64,000 nt of DNA, from positions 653,071-717,070 of the forward strand of contig NW_015971549.1 of assembly GCF_000182565.1 (NCBI RefSeq), given 5' to 3'. Shown here piece by piece: positions 1 through 11,126 of this stretch; the first letter of the stretch is position 1, and the number at the start of each line of letters is the position of its first letter. A program made the translations under genes and the position numbers. The notes beneath the pieces were generated by a model. The model searched no databases and was not told the DNA's origin. It saw only the letters and a program-made list of their open reading frames with translations. This DNA is from Spizellomyces punctatus DAOM BR117 (taxonomy: Eukaryota; Chytridiomycota; Chytridiomycetes; Spizellomycetales; Spizellomycetaceae).

Positions 1-3000
1 AACCTAAGACTCCGCTGAGCAGAAGTCCGACAGCAGCCAAAATCTGGAAAAGAGGTTCTGCTTTGCATTGTTAGCGTTCGTTCAGCGTGTGCAAAATAGA
101 AATAAAGGGATGTCCTCACCTGTCAATAGGCCCCAGAGCGGACTGAGCTCCTTCTTGGCGTGTGGCATGTCGGCAATCTTCACCTTTGCCTTCTCGATAG
201 TCTCGGCAACAGTGCCGGTCAACTGCAGTGTCGTTTCTGTTAAACTTCGCGGATGCAGAAATAGTACACGGCGAGAGCGCACCTCTTTCAGGTCCTCTGC
301 CAACCGATACTCCTCTGGGGTCGCATCACGTCCTTCCGGCTTATGCTTTGCGTTCGCTTGAATGTGACCATCGGGATCAAGCGCACGGATCTCGCCGTGC
401 GTCTCCTGCAAAATGCGGCTGCCCTCTTCAATGAGCGGTTTCACGGTTTGTACAAGTTTCTCTTCGTCGAGATCTTCCTTGCTCACGTTCTCGGCCGCTT
501 CAATATGCTAGTGATAGGTTAACGCTGACACTTGTGGAACATTGCTATTCCGCATGATGTACAGAGCTATCAATCCTCACCGTCATGATCATCTTCATTA
601 TGGGGCGGATCTGATCCAGCGACCGTTCGATACAGTTTGCCATCCGCGCCGCCATTTTCTTGTCCTCCTCTAGCTGTCTCCTCCGCTCGGCCTCTTCCGG
701 CGTTTCCGGCTGTTCCTCTGGCTTCGACTCCGGCTCCGGCTCAGGCTGCGGTTCTGGTACCGGCGTCGGCTCGCGCTCCGGCTCCGGCTCCGGCTCCGGC
801 TCGGGAATATCAGACAGCAGTGATACGTGACCTACAATTCTGTTCTTTCCGTCGAGGACATCACCGTCGTCATCGAGTATCTTACCGGCGCATTTCGCAA
901 TGTCACCTTCAGTCAACTTGCCGAGCAACTCGCCTTTATCGTCGAAGACGTTGCCATCCCTGTTGACAATGTGGCCCTTCAAGGGACTGGGTTCCTTTTC
1001 CTGCACTTCCTCTTCCCAGCGCTCAGCCTTGCCAATGACATTGCCGTTGGTATCAAGGATTTCTCCATCGGCGTCAACTTTCTTTCCGTAGAGCTTCTTG
1101 GCATCTCCCTCGACCAATCGACCAATGGTAGCGCCGGTACTATCGACAACTTTGCCATCTTTGTCAACAGTAGCGACGGAGAAGTCTGCAAAGGGGCCGG
1201 TCTTCTGGCCCTCGCGCTCGCTTTCCGGAATCACCTCGGCGCGACCCACCACTGTACCGCCTTCGTTCCAGACGCGACCGTCCTTGTCGCACATCTTGCC
1301 CGCCAGCTTCGTTGGATCGCCTTCCACCAGACGGCCATAGATGACCCCTGCAGAATCGACAACATTGCCGTATTTGTTTACGCGCTTGCCAGCCAATGCG
1401 GACTGGTCGACCATCTGCTCTTCAATTGCTTCCTCTTCCCAGCGCTCAGCCTTGCCAATGACATTGCCGTTGGTATCAAGGATTTCTCCATCGGCGTCAA
1501 CTTTCTTTCCGTAGAGCTTCTTGGCGTCTCCCTCGACCAATCGACCAATGGTAGCGCCGGTACTATCGACAACTTTGCCATCTCTGTCAACAGTAGCGAC
1601 GGAGAAGTCTGCAAAGGGGCCGGTCTTCTGGCCCTCGCGCTCGCTTTCCGGAATCACCTCGGCGCGACCCACCACTGTGCCGCCTTCGTTCCAGACGCGA
1701 CCGTCCTTGTCGCACATCTTGCCCGCCAGCTTCGTTGGATCGCCTTCCACCAGACGGCCATAGATGACCCCTGCAGAATCGACAACATTGCCGTATTTGT
1801 TTACGCGCTTGCCAGCCAATGCGGACTGGTCGACCATCTGCTCTTCAATTGCTTCCTCTTCCCAGCGCTCAGCTTTACCGATCACATTGCCGTTGCGGTC
1901 GAGGACATCACCCTCCTCGTCGACCTTCTTGCCGGCCAGCTTCTTTGCGTCACCTTCGACGAGACGGCCAACAGTCTGACCATCGCACTTCACGATGCCG
2001 TCCTTGCCGACTACAGAATTGGGAAAGTCCTCGAATGGTGCTACCGCAGGCTTTTCGCGCTCTTCGAGGGGCACTAGCTCGGCGCGGCCGATGATCCTGC
2101 CGGCATCGTTCCAGATCTTGCCCTCAGCGTCCACCTTCCTGCCGACCAGCTTGGTGATGTCGCCTTCAACGACGCGGCCAAACATTGTACCATTCTCATC
2201 GACGACATTTCCCGCTTTATTGACCTTTTTGCCAGCGAGCAACGAGAGATCGACCGCTGTCTCCTCTTCAGGTTCAGGCTCTTGCTCTTCGGTTCGCTCA
2301 GCTTTGCCAATGACATTGCCTTTGCTATCGACGACATCGCCGTCGGCATCGACGTTTTTCCCGGCCAGTTTCTTTGCATCTCCCGTCACGAGCTTTCCAA
2401 TGGTCCTGCCCTGAAAGATGATAGCACCCGACTCATCCACTATGGAGTCGGGAAAGTCCTCAAACGGTGCTTCCTCTACTTTCTCGGGTTCTGGAAGTAC
2501 CTCCGCTTCACCAACGATTGTGCCTCTGTCGTCCCAGATCTTACCGTCTTTGCCGACGGTTCTGCCGATCAGGGCTGACAACTTCCCACTGATGACTCTC
2601 CCAATTACGGTACCTTTGTCATCAACGATATTCCCGGCTTTGTTGACTTTGTTGCCCTCCAGCACTGAAAGGTCAACCGGCTCGCTAGCCTCACTCTCCT
2701 TGACTTCGCCCTCAACGGTTACAGGGACAGCCCCTTCGGCTTCTTCCGCTTGCTGAGATAAATCTGTAACCGTTTTGTCGACGTCCCCGGACTTCTCAGT
2801 AACGGCTTCAATTTCGGGCTTTACGGGCGATGCAGGCGGCACAGAACCCTAACAATGCGTATCGCATATGAGATGATACTGCTACAGCATGCGACTCGAG
2901 TGCCAAGTATACCTCTGTTGGCGCTGTCCCACTGGGCAATTTCGTTTCTTCGACTGTGCCTGCTGCTGGGGCTTCCACGTCTTCCTCTACTGCTGTGGTC

Positions 3001-3785
3001 TCGGATTTTGCATCTTCCATTGAGTAGTCGGTATCGCGCTTGAGACCTTCAGTTACATTTTGGTCTTGGGGTCCTTCCGGTTCTGTGGCCTTTCCGCTAA
3101 CACTCTCGACTTCTTTTGTTTCGGGTTTTGTTGCTTCTTTTGAGTAGTCGGTATCGTGCTTGAGACCCTCAGCTAAATTTTCATCTGCGGCCCTTGCAGC
3201 GTCCGCTTCTCCGGTCTTTCCGCTGAAGGGCTGCACGCTTTTGAATTCTTTTGCATCGGATTTTGCGTCTTCCATTGACTGTTCCGCATCGTGCCTTGTC
3301 GGTTCTGCGAACTTTCCGTTAAAGGGCTCCACGCCTTCTACTTCCGTTGTGTCGGATCCCTCTTCCGCTACGTCTTTGACTGGGGATCCTGAGCCTTCCC
3401 GTTCTGCGGCCTTTGCAATAGCTTTCGCTTCGATATCATCAGTACGGGACGTCATCTGGAGTTCGGGATCACGCTTGACAGCTTCTGATTCTGCACCTTC
3501 CCGTTCTGCGGCCTTTGCAATAGCTCTCGCTTCGATATCATCAGTACGGGACATCATCTGGACTTCGGGATCACGCTTGACAGCTTCTGATTCTGCACCT
3601 TCCCGTTCTGCGGCCTTTGTAATAGCTCTCGCTTCGGTATCATCAGTACGGGACGTCATCTGGACTTCGGGATCACGCTTGACAGCTTCTGATTCTGCAC
3701 CTTCCGATTGTGCGATCGTTGCGACAATGTCGGCTTTATCACCAGTGCGCGAGGTTATTTGGACAGAGAAATGGATTGTACTCAT
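1..3785 (-). CDS. LEA/DUF3659 repeat protein with C-terminal DUF6987-like region (3' end outside window)
   Basis: Hand-built exons: 3785-2913, 2848-581, 507-120 and 57 to beyond the left edge. The start is the first ATG (3785) of the open frame. Exon 1 encodes an acidic, charged, disordered region with three full 34-residue repeats plus a partial fourth (102 bp each, from 3394). Exon 2 holds many DUF3659-type repeats around motifs such as VNKAGNVVD, GRLVEGD and GNVIGKAERWEEE; two neighbouring 423-bp units are nearly identical. It then turns into a proline/glutamate run (PEPEPEPE) and a helical segment. Exon 3 (HIEAAENVSKEDLDEEKL onward, then MPHAKKELSPLWGLL) and the hydrophobic start of exon 4 (PLFQILAAVGLLLSGVLG) match the C-terminal part of fungal proteins annotated as LEA domain proteins. 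The family has no proven biochemical role; stress protection is only suggested by the LEA-like composition. Splice junctions restore family order without stops. Confidence 0.85.
1011..1856 (-). repeat. Two near-identical 423-bp tandem units inside the DUF3659 gene
   Basis: Units 1011-1433 and 1434-1856 differ at only a few bases by eye (for example within the GGCATCT/GGCGTCT, TTTGTC/TCTGTC and TGTACCG/TGTGCCG stretches). Each encodes 141 residues, i.e. several DUF3659 repeats. The reading frame is kept, so the duplication looks recent and in-frame. Confidence 0.9.
3394..3715 (-). repeat. 102-bp coding minisatellite in exon 1 of the LEA/DUF3659 gene
   Basis: Copies begin at about 3394, 3496 and 3598, and a partial copy begins at 3700. 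The period is exactly 102 bp, or 34 residues. The unit carries the peptide core ESEAVKRDPEVQM followed by SRTDD, alternating acidic and basic residues. Copies differ at scattered positions, so they are older than the 423-bp duplication. Confidence 0.85.
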
Positions 3786-4123
3786 GCACGCCGCACACTG
3801 AAGAAACTTTTCTCGCGGTTCAGCGAGCAAAACACGCCTTAAAAGAACGGCGGCGAGGGGGGCGGGCGATTCATATGACGAAGTCAGGTGGGGCTTAAAC
3901 TATATCCTTCCGTAACCATGCGTCTATCGAAGGGGGCTTACTCAAAAAGCCCATTCTCCGTTGCGCAATGAGAAATCAAGTGGTCGCATGCCAAGGGTCA
4001 TCCTTGGGCAGTGACGCGGGACGGGGCTTGCTCTTGCGGCTTGCTCACAGAACAGTTCCTCAGGATTTCTTCTTCGGACTTCTTGTATCTAGTTGTTATT
4101 ATTGCAACTGGTGATAAGAAACA
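3786..4123. promoter_or_regulatory. Divergent intergenic region between the LEA/DUF3659 gene and the MVLGII-type gene
   Basis: The two start codons face away from each other over 338 bp, so both promoters must lie here. No clear TATA box or repeated motif was recognised. Confidence 0.5.
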
Positions 4124-4871
4124 ATGGTTCTCGGCATCATAGGAATAATGGCCGGGGCCGTTGCCACTCCGCTGAGTGTAACTTCGGTCCCGACCTCTGC
4201 CGAGGGTGTGGCGGTTTCAACCGTAGGAACGGCGCAAAGCGCGGCTTCCCAAGGTCAAAATCAAGGTCAAAACGAGGGCGAGGCGGCAAGTACATCGGAT
4301 CCACGTTTGGCCAAGTTCACGCTTGTCGCGCGGTGCGAGGCCAAATCTAAAACCCAAGTTGACGGCAAATGCGCCGTTCTGCGCAAGGGAAAGCTGTATT
4401 TGGACGACATCGACCCCGACAAGAGACAGTTCCCCGACGGCCACCCGTTCGATGGGTTCTATTTGGAATATCCATTCAAAAAAGGGGAAGGAGGGTCTCA
4501 GAGTCCTATGCTTGGTCTTGTTAGTACGATACGAAAGAATCCACCGGAACTAAATTGGATCTATGTCGATGCCAATACATTGGAGGTAGGACTTTCAAAT
4601 TTACATCTCCCTATCTGGTTGCCCAGGACTAACAGCACGACTACAGCTCAAATACGGAAACAAGACGCAAAGCCTTCCCCACATCACTGGGCCGTGGGAT
4701 TGGACGGATGACCAGGAGGGCCTGACCATTGAGGGGTGGGAGGGCTTTGTAGCACTTGAGGAGAGCAGCGAAATCTGGGCGCTTTATTACGACGAAGACG
4801 ACGATCACCTGGCAGAATTGAGGGGCAAACGACGGGTTTTGGAATGCATGTTGGACAGACAACTGCTTTGA
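4124..4871 (+). CDS. Conserved fungal protein of unknown function (MVLGII-type)
   Basis: Two exons, 4124-4585 and 4647-4871, give 228 residues; the 61-nt intron is GTAGGA...CTACAG, phase 0. The protein starts MVLGIIGIMAGAVATP, a short hydrophobic N-terminus, followed by a Gln/Asn/Gly-rich linker. The globular part carries GKLYLDD, HPFDGFYLEYPF, GLVSTI, PPELNWIYVDANT and, after the intron, LPHITGPWDW and EGWEGFVALEE. This order matches a family of hypothetical proteins common in filamentous ascomycetes. No catalytic motif is visible and the function is unknown. It is transcribed away from the LEA/DUF3659 gene. The family assignment is from remembered sequence pattern, so a database search should confirm it. 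Confidence 0.8.
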
Positions 4872-5300
4872 CAGTGTGGGGACGGACTTGGTGTACTCGA
4901 TTATTTTTTGTGCACAGTGTACACGTTTTTGATACAGCAATTAAGAACTAAAGCAACTTGTGTACGGGAATTCGCTACGAAGATGGATTACAGAGATCGG
5001 CGGCGAAACGTTCCCTCCAACGCGGGCAAGCCAGCTTTTGTCCATCGATCACGCTACGCTAAACTCGACGGAAACCAATCTTGTTGCAAATCTACAGGAC
5101 ACAGTAATCGTCGAGGGTAGTTCAGCAAATGTTTAGACAACAGGTTATACGGTATCGGTTTTACACTTTATGGATAAATACTATCTCGGTTCCCTACTAC
5201 GGTTAACAGAGAAATCAAGAAATCAGTCCCTGTTGGTTGGAGATAACCATAGCGTTAGCTTTTCGGCCAACTAGAATGCGCAAAACATTACATGATGAAC
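4872..5300. other. Convergent intergenic region, nothing recognised
   Basis: The stretch lies between the ends of two convergent genes. It is AT-rich with short unsupported ORFs and no repeat or RNA gene. Confidence 0.5.
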
Positions 5301-5702
5301 TTACAGAAGCGAAAGCGTAATGTCGCCATGAACTCTGGCTTTGAGCTGGACATCAACATCCAGGTTTAGCTCCAGCTTGAGCTTGAGAGTATCTCGACCG
5401 CGACGATCGCCGCCTTCGGACACCGCAGCGGCCGTGTGGGTGACCTGGGCTGTCGCGGGAACGACAACTTCTCGCATCTGGCCACCGGCCGTTTGGATCT
5501 GGCCAGTCATGGGAACGGTGTAGTCTCGCACCTGGGTGGCAACGGGTGCAATGGTCTGGTCTGGATTGTAAGGAAGATCATTCATCGCTCCTTGCTGGAG
5601 TTGCGTTCTTCGGGTTCTGCGGCGTCGCCCGGGAGAGGCTTCGGGTGCGGGATTGCTCGGTTCGGGCGAGGGTGGATGACTGGCTCCTTCGGACTCGGAC
5701 AT
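5301..5702 (-). CDS. Small fungal protein of unknown function, C-terminus LKLELNLDVDVQLKARVHGD
   Basis: Single exon of 133 residues. The N-terminal half is proline- and serine-rich, with a basic patch (GRRRRTRRTQ). The last 30 residues are the conserved part: an amphipathic strand-like segment DTLKLKLELNLDVDVQLKAR followed by VHGDITLSLL and a stop. Short proteins ending in this pattern are frequent in fungal genomes and have no known role. The alternation of hydrophobic and charged residues would suit beta strands or a membrane-surface helix (inference). A GTAAGT overlaps the stop codon, but the family normally ends here, so no extra exon is needed. It shares its upstream region, including three 70-bp repeats, with the glyoxalase-fold gene. 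Confidence 0.75.
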   Translation of the reverse strand: MSESEGASHPPSPEPSNPAPEASPGRRRRTRRTQLQQGAMNDLPYNPDQTIAPVATQVRDYTVPMTGQIQTAGGQMREVVVPATAQVTHTAAAVSEGGDRRGRDTLKLKLELNLDVDVQLKARVHGDITLSLL

Positions 5703-5889
5703 TGAGCTTGAGTTGATAGAGGAAATGTGGAAAAGAAGAGCGCCGGGAACGACGAAGGGTGCTTAGACGGTGTCCGGATGGTATTCAGATGGTATTTAGG
5801 TAAAGAGTATAACACAACGGGCGGAAGAGGAAAGCAGATTGCGGTTTTCTTTTCAAGTGAGTGGTGAACACACCGCACAGTAAAATGGG

Positions 5890-6099
5890 GTTGGGCTTTG
5901 CAAATGCATATATATGTAGTCACGCTCTCTTGGCGGAACCCATACTTTTTCGTAAGGGGATTGGGGCTTGCAAATGCATATATATGTAGTCAAGCTCTCT
6001 TGGCGGAACCCATACTTTTTCGTAGGGGGATTGGGGCTTGCAAATGCATATATATGTAGTCACGCTCTCTTGGCGGAACCCTACTTTTTGGTAAAGGGC
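5890..6099. repeat. Three tandem 70-bp direct repeats in a divergent promoter
   Basis: The anchor GCAAATGCATATATATGTAG recurs at a spacing of exactly 70 bp (around 5900, 5970 and 6040). Each unit contains an ATGCAT palindrome and a TATATATG element, then GCTCTCTTGGCGGAACC and TACTTTTTCGTA. The third copy is slightly truncated. The block lies between the starts at 5702 (minus) and 6190 (plus), where it could control both genes; the TATA-like and TTGGCGG elements make a regulatory role plausible (inference). Confidence 0.9.
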
Positions 6100-6189
6100 T
6101 GTCGTTTTCGAAGACTCGTCCATCTGTACCTTTGCCGACTGTAGCCATTTATTCTCTACTCCAGTGGAAAGAAAAAGTCAGAAGAGACT

Positions 6190-6719
6190 ATGTCGCCGCC
6201 GTTGATTCGCTCGGATTCCGTCTCGGTCATAACCGTCTTATGCAACAACATTGGTCAGGTAGCGCTGCTTTCGTCGATGATTTCTCTGCAATCGTAACGC
6301 GTGAATCATCCTTTTTCTGGCGTCTTCAGGCGCTTTCTTTCTACGTCGGTCAGCTCGGCTTCGTGCTCAAATGTGATGAGATCGTCAACGGGGAGCGCTT
6401 GGTCATCGCAGCTCCCACGAACCTGACTGAATTCACGCCAATGTGCTCACTGCGCTTCAGAGAAGCCTTCACCGCGCGCGACAAGGCTGTCGTTGGACAG
6501 CAGGGGGGCGACAGCATCTTTCTCCAGATCGAGTGCGATGATTGGGAGACTGTAGTCCATAAACTCACGACGATAGGGACTGCAAAATTGGGCAAAGTTA
6601 GGGAGGCGAAGCGTTACAGAGCAATCACCGTCAGTGATCCTATGGGAAATCTTGTCAATTTTGTGGAGAAAACGACCGCCACTCTTGGGACTGTCTTCAC
6701 CAAGGATTGCGGTCACTGA
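6190..6719 (+). CDS. Glyoxalase/dioxygenase-fold (VOC superfamily) protein
   Basis: Exons 6190-6258 and 6330-6719, 152 residues; the 71-nt intron is GTAGCG...CTTCAG. The chosen ATG (MSPPLIRSDSVSVITVLCNN) gives the usual first beta strand. Splicing joins GQ to ALSFYVGQLGFVLKCDEI, a typical VOC betaalphabeta unit in which a helix leads to YxxxLGF. The C-terminal half (SIFLQIECDDWETVV, then YRAITVSDPMGNLVNFVEK) is the second unit, with the DPxGNxxxF signature. Metal ligands are not the full glyoxalase I set, so substrate and activity cannot be named. An alternative unspliced frame starting further upstream lacks the family N-terminus and was not used. Divergent from the small orphan gene across the 70-bp repeats. 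Confidence 0.8.
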
Positions 6720-8870
6720 TTTGGAAAGGTTGCATATCTTGATAGGGGGTGCTTTGAAATAGCTGTATTTACCTGCCGAAAGAAAATCGCTGGTGATGAG
6801 CCTAGCATGTATTAGCACATGGCTGTGTCGTATAAATGTGCAGTGATGCATAAGCCTTAAGTGCATATGTTAATTAGTTGTCCCAACTTTCATTTCCTTT
6901 CTTTTTTTTTTTTCCATGTAAGCACAGATCGAGTTAAGCTACTGCTGGTGAGCAACTCGGAAAACTGGAACATCAAAGAAATTTGTTCATGCAACGATTT
7001 CCGTGGTGGAGGCCGCATGGCATGATCCCGGTTATGCATGACCCGAGCCCGTTCCGCCGTAGACATTTTAGGTTTTTACCATTCATGACGCTATGTACCA
7101 TTCCTCGCTCATCGGGTAGGACACATATAACCTCTTCCCATCATTTGATTAGGACGCCCCGAGCCGGAGTTGTATATCGAAATTCCTCCTTCGTTGGCGA
7201 GGTGATCTTGAGCGGATGTTCTATAACAGGGTTCACCGGGCGTACTTTTAACCAAGACAACATTTGAGATGGGTGCAAACTGATGGTTGTTATACCTAAT
7301 CAGGTACTTTGCTCTCGAAATGAGCCTGAAGTGGTCTCAATGGTGCTGCGGGCAATATATGCTACTCCCCGGCGTTGTAGTGACTATCCGATCATAGCCC
7401 TCGGCACATCTAGGCTTCATGAAAAGTACGCAAAAGAACTCAAAAATAGTTTGTGGGCTTTCGTGGGTCTGCCACAAAATTGAGGGCAGTGAATGACACA
7501 CAGGTCAGGATTTCTCTTCGACGCTTGAATGGCGTGTTAAAGTTTGCAGCTTGCAGGTCATAAACCCCCAAGCGGGTGCATATGCAAATAGAAACGGCAA
7601 TCTCACCTGGTGAGATCAAACCTGAAAGGACGATAGAAGATGGAGATGTGTAGCAAGATAGCTGTTGTGAAAATTCGATTGCCGTCAGTATTATGCCCAA
7701 GTGGGCTATAACCTATCACCGCAAATCAAATGACCGCCCTTTGAAAACTCCGCGCTTTGGTCCGAACATATCATGATGGTCCGCACATATGGTCCGTACA
7801 GAGGCGTTTCCCGGCCTCCTTTCTATATAGGAAAGGTCTCTGATATTCGCGATATATGTCGAACGGTTTATGGGGTAGGTGTGCTGGGTAGCAACCCGAC
7901 CCTTGCCGTTCTGTAGCATGGCCAGACCTGCATTGAAACCCGCAGGCAAATTATGGGTGCTGGTCATTGAAATACGTTGTCCACTTATAGCTGTTCTATT
8001 TTAAGTCGAGGAAGCACCACCTGAGTATGAAGAGTCTGTAGACGAGACCCTTGTTCTTGAAGGTATGTATGTCACCTAAACGGACATGTAACTTTCTACG
8101 TCTGGCATCTAGTCGAATCGATCAATCACGCTGGTCCTGTAGCGATGAATTCCTACTGCCTCCTAAAGCCGCGGTTTACTGCCAATGCTTTTTGGGATCT
8201 TCGGATCGCGAGATCGTTCTCAGTTTCTCCCATTACCTCCTATTCGTGGCGGCTTATCAAAATGCTTTCAGGATCGTTGGATCGTGAGATCATTCTCAGT
8301 TTCTCCCCGTAAGGGACAACTGCTCCAATGGGTCGGACCCAGTGCTCTCCCGATTGCGGCATATGCCAAAGCGCTGGGGGGTGGTAGCGAACTAGTCGAC
8401 CTATTGGCTGTTTCCTTGCCTACATGACGGTCCGCGGTTCCAATCATGAAGTTTCGTATAGATATCCCCTCATGTGATCTTTTGAATGATATCTGTGTTC
8501 TCAGACTCGAGGAAACGCACTCAGGAAAAGGAATAAAAATCAAGGAAACGCTGCTCGGGAAGAGGAAAAGGACGAAGAGATGAGGAGGTGGGGCAAGCGT
8601 TTCACAGATTGTTTTGGAGTAAGCTACAGTTTGGCTTTACTTTATATGAAAACCTCATCCGTGTTGATTACAGGAATTGCGGGGACAGGCTGGCGGCAGT
8701 AGGGCCACAGGGTGAATTGATTATGAAAGATTAACCTTCATGTACGTAGTTTTATTCAGTAAGATACTTTTTTCCATCTCCCAACGTCGGGCCAACCATT
8801 AAAGCTCCGTTAAAACCATCATAAATCTGTCCCTCAACGTTTACAATGTTCTCCTGTGGTTGTACTGGGC
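6720..8870. other. Gene-poor stretch with a local direct duplication
   Basis: No ORF here shows family-like sequence. About 48 bp at 8184-8231 (core GATCGCGAGATCGTTCTCAG) recur slightly altered at 8261-8308. Short purine-rich direct repeats lie at about 8508-8570. No RNA gene was seen. Confidence 0.5.
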
Positions 8871-10190
8871 GTCATTGTACTTCAGATTGAGAGCCTGTAT
8901 CTGGCCAAGCGTCTATATCGTTCAGACAACCCACCACTTGAACATCTAAACCCTTGTGAGCTCGGGTAGTCCCAGTTCCAGCGCTTTGAACCATCTCCCA
9001 AACCTTTGAGCCAATCCCAAATGTCCTGCACGCTAGATGGGCAAAGGAAAAGAAAAGTCGCGACGCTAGAATACCCACCAAGAATAGGAACTGCAAGCAT
9101 CACACCCAAGGAAATGCCCTCGTCACATCACGGGCAAAAGAAAATAGGGTATAGACGTTGACAAACAAACTTGGCATCCAAAGCTATGGTGAACGCGCTG
9201 GCAGGATATGGCGCAAGGTATCAGTGCTCAAACGATTACAGGACCCATCAAGAGTTGAACCCGAGTATCAAACCCATGCACGCAATATGGGTCAAATTAC
9301 AATCAAGTCGCAGCGCTAGAGGACTCACCAAGAATTGGAACTCGAACATCAAACCGAACTCGACACAACACGGGCAAACGCCAATATAGATCGGCATCTG
9401 AACGTCGTGGTCGTTCAGAGCAGTTGTTTACGACGCACAACTTGTCCATTACCTACAATACGGGCCAAAAGCATGGCAAAGCTCTTTTTTCTTTAGAGCA
9501 GCAACAACCTATAACCAATACATTATGGACTATGGCAGTCTTACCACGGTCGATCAGCGCAATTGTCTACGAGGCGCTAAACATCAGTGTCCATTACCTA
9601 CAATACGCAAAGTTGGCGGATAACTTTTTAGAGGGACTGTGGATGTTTAATCCACGGAAGTTTGAGGCAATAATAGAGGTCCTTTGATACTCTGGGTCGC
9701 GCTCGCCTGATGAAGGCAGCAAGTAATTCATCTTGGCCGGAAGGTCTGGGGTAGTCCTTAAAAACTTGTCTGTGCTATTGTTCATCCAGAGAGGATCCAG
9801 CCATCTGCCACTCAAATTCAATCATTGGCGTTATGAAACGGCTGGAAAGAACAAGGAACTGTTGTCGCTTGACACAACAAGAGCAAAAAACGGGAGCGGT
9901 GCACATCAATCATCAGAGAACCCACCAAGAGTTGAACTCGAGCATCAAATCCAAGGAAAATGCTCTTATTGTGTCGAGCTTTTGGCATCACGCAAAGGTC
10001 GATCAGAGCAATTGTTCATGACGCGCAAATATCAATGTCCAGTAACTACAATGAGGGCAACAGAAAAAGACATTTGTGCTATTGGGCACCTAGAGCGGAA
10101 CCTGCCATTTGAACTCAAATTCAATCACCGGGAAAAGATGCCGTGCGTAATCAGAGAGCCCGCCAAGAGTTGAACTGAACCAATCTAGTG
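8871..10190. repeat. Degenerate dispersed repeat family with tRNA T-arm-like segments
   Basis: On the plus strand, variants of CCACCAAGAGTTGAACTCGA occur near 9080, 9240, 9325, 9915 and 10155. Read on the minus strand they resemble the T-arm/B-box end of the intact tRNA-Cys at 11314-11385 (TTCAA between complementary arms). A second shared segment, GGTCGATCAGAGCAATTG followed by ATTACCTACAATACGGGC-like sequence, occurs near 9410, 9545 and 9995. Copies differ by many substitutions and indels. This fits decayed tRNA-derived elements or tRNA pseudogenes; exact borders cannot be set by eye. Confidence 0.55.
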
Positions 10191-10510
10191 AGCATTGCAT
10201 TAGGATGGAATAGCACCTGCTCTAACTTGATCAAGCCCTTGGTGTATAACTCTATGCCGTCGTTGAGTGTCGAGCCTTTGACACAACAGGGGCACTCAAC
10301 AAGCCGGTTTCCGCTGTCAAAGTTTTATTTTTCAGAAAACCACACTTTTCAGTGGTCATTGCAAGACGGTATGCACCGGAATGTAGCTATTATCGGGGCG
10401 GGTCAAGTAGGCATGGGATATATGCACTTTGGAAACGATAGTGCCTCTGGACTATGTGCTCCCATGAGAAAATGCTGTTTTATCTAGACGATTCACCGCT
10501 CGATTGCTCT

Positions 10511-10627
10511 ACCGCTGATAATGCACTGCATCGTTTGGTGAATTGGTGAATCTATCGACACACCACGCGACCGCTCTTACCGCTGATAATCCACTGCATC
10601 ATTTGGTGAATTGGTGAATATATTGAC
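10511..10627. repeat. 68-bp tandem duplication
   Basis: ACCGCTGATAATGCACTGCA plus TCGTTTGGTGAATTGGTGAA recurs 68 bp downstream (10511 and 10579) with a few changes. The left copy is preceded by CGATTGCTCTACCGCTGA, which resembles the D-arm end of a tRNA read backwards. Confidence 0.75.
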
Positions 10628-11126
10628 AAGAAAATACCACAAATTGGAGCAGAGGACTGTGCTTTAAGTGTTGAAAGCGAGCAGAGTTTTGTCGTACAAT
10701 CTAGGACAATCTCACCATTGGAGTGCTGTGAACTGGCCTCGAGACGGCGAAAAGTGAGAATTCAAGTAAAATGCTGTATATAATTACGACGTGAACAAGA
10801 TAACAACTCGTATCGAATATTTGATCGGTCATTCAGCTATTCCAGTAGGCCATTTCATCAAACCTGGTTGACGCAGGCACTACAATGATCCTGCTATGCT
10901 CTGTCCGATCAAATCTTCGACACCAGTTGTAATTAATATGTGAACAAGATACAAGTAGTACCTCAAGTTGAGCACACTCGGTAGAAACCCGCTGAGAACG
11001 AGGTGCGAGCCCATCGCGTAGCCATCTCAACAGGGGAAAACCGCTGGCGTCAAAAGTCCTCCGTCCCGCCAGATGCAAATGGCAGACCAACAACCAAAGC
11101 CATTCACAGGAAGTGTTACCGGATTG

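Noticed and set aside
827-2077. 416-residue ORF on the plus strand
   Set aside because: It is the antisense shadow of the repetitive DUF3659 gene. Its periodic peptides mirror the 423-bp repeat, and the minus frame has clear family motifs and consistent introns.
545-2842. 765-residue minus ORF starting at 2842 as a complete gene
   Set aside because: Its first codon is GTG, not ATG. Splice sites at both ends join it in phase to further exons of the same protein.
5890-6099. CRISPR-like array
   Set aside because: Only three direct copies in a fungal promoter, with the whole 70-bp unit conserved and no separate spacers.
6132-6719. 195-residue unspliced ORF as the glyoxalase-fold protein
   Set aside because: The unspliced N-terminal half lacks the VOC first strand. 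Using the ATG at 6190 and a GT-AG intron gives the expected fold.
10188-10487. 99-residue ORF with a Rossmann-like VAIIGAGQVGMG
   Set aside because: The motif is isolated, the rest has no family pattern, and it lies among decayed repeats.
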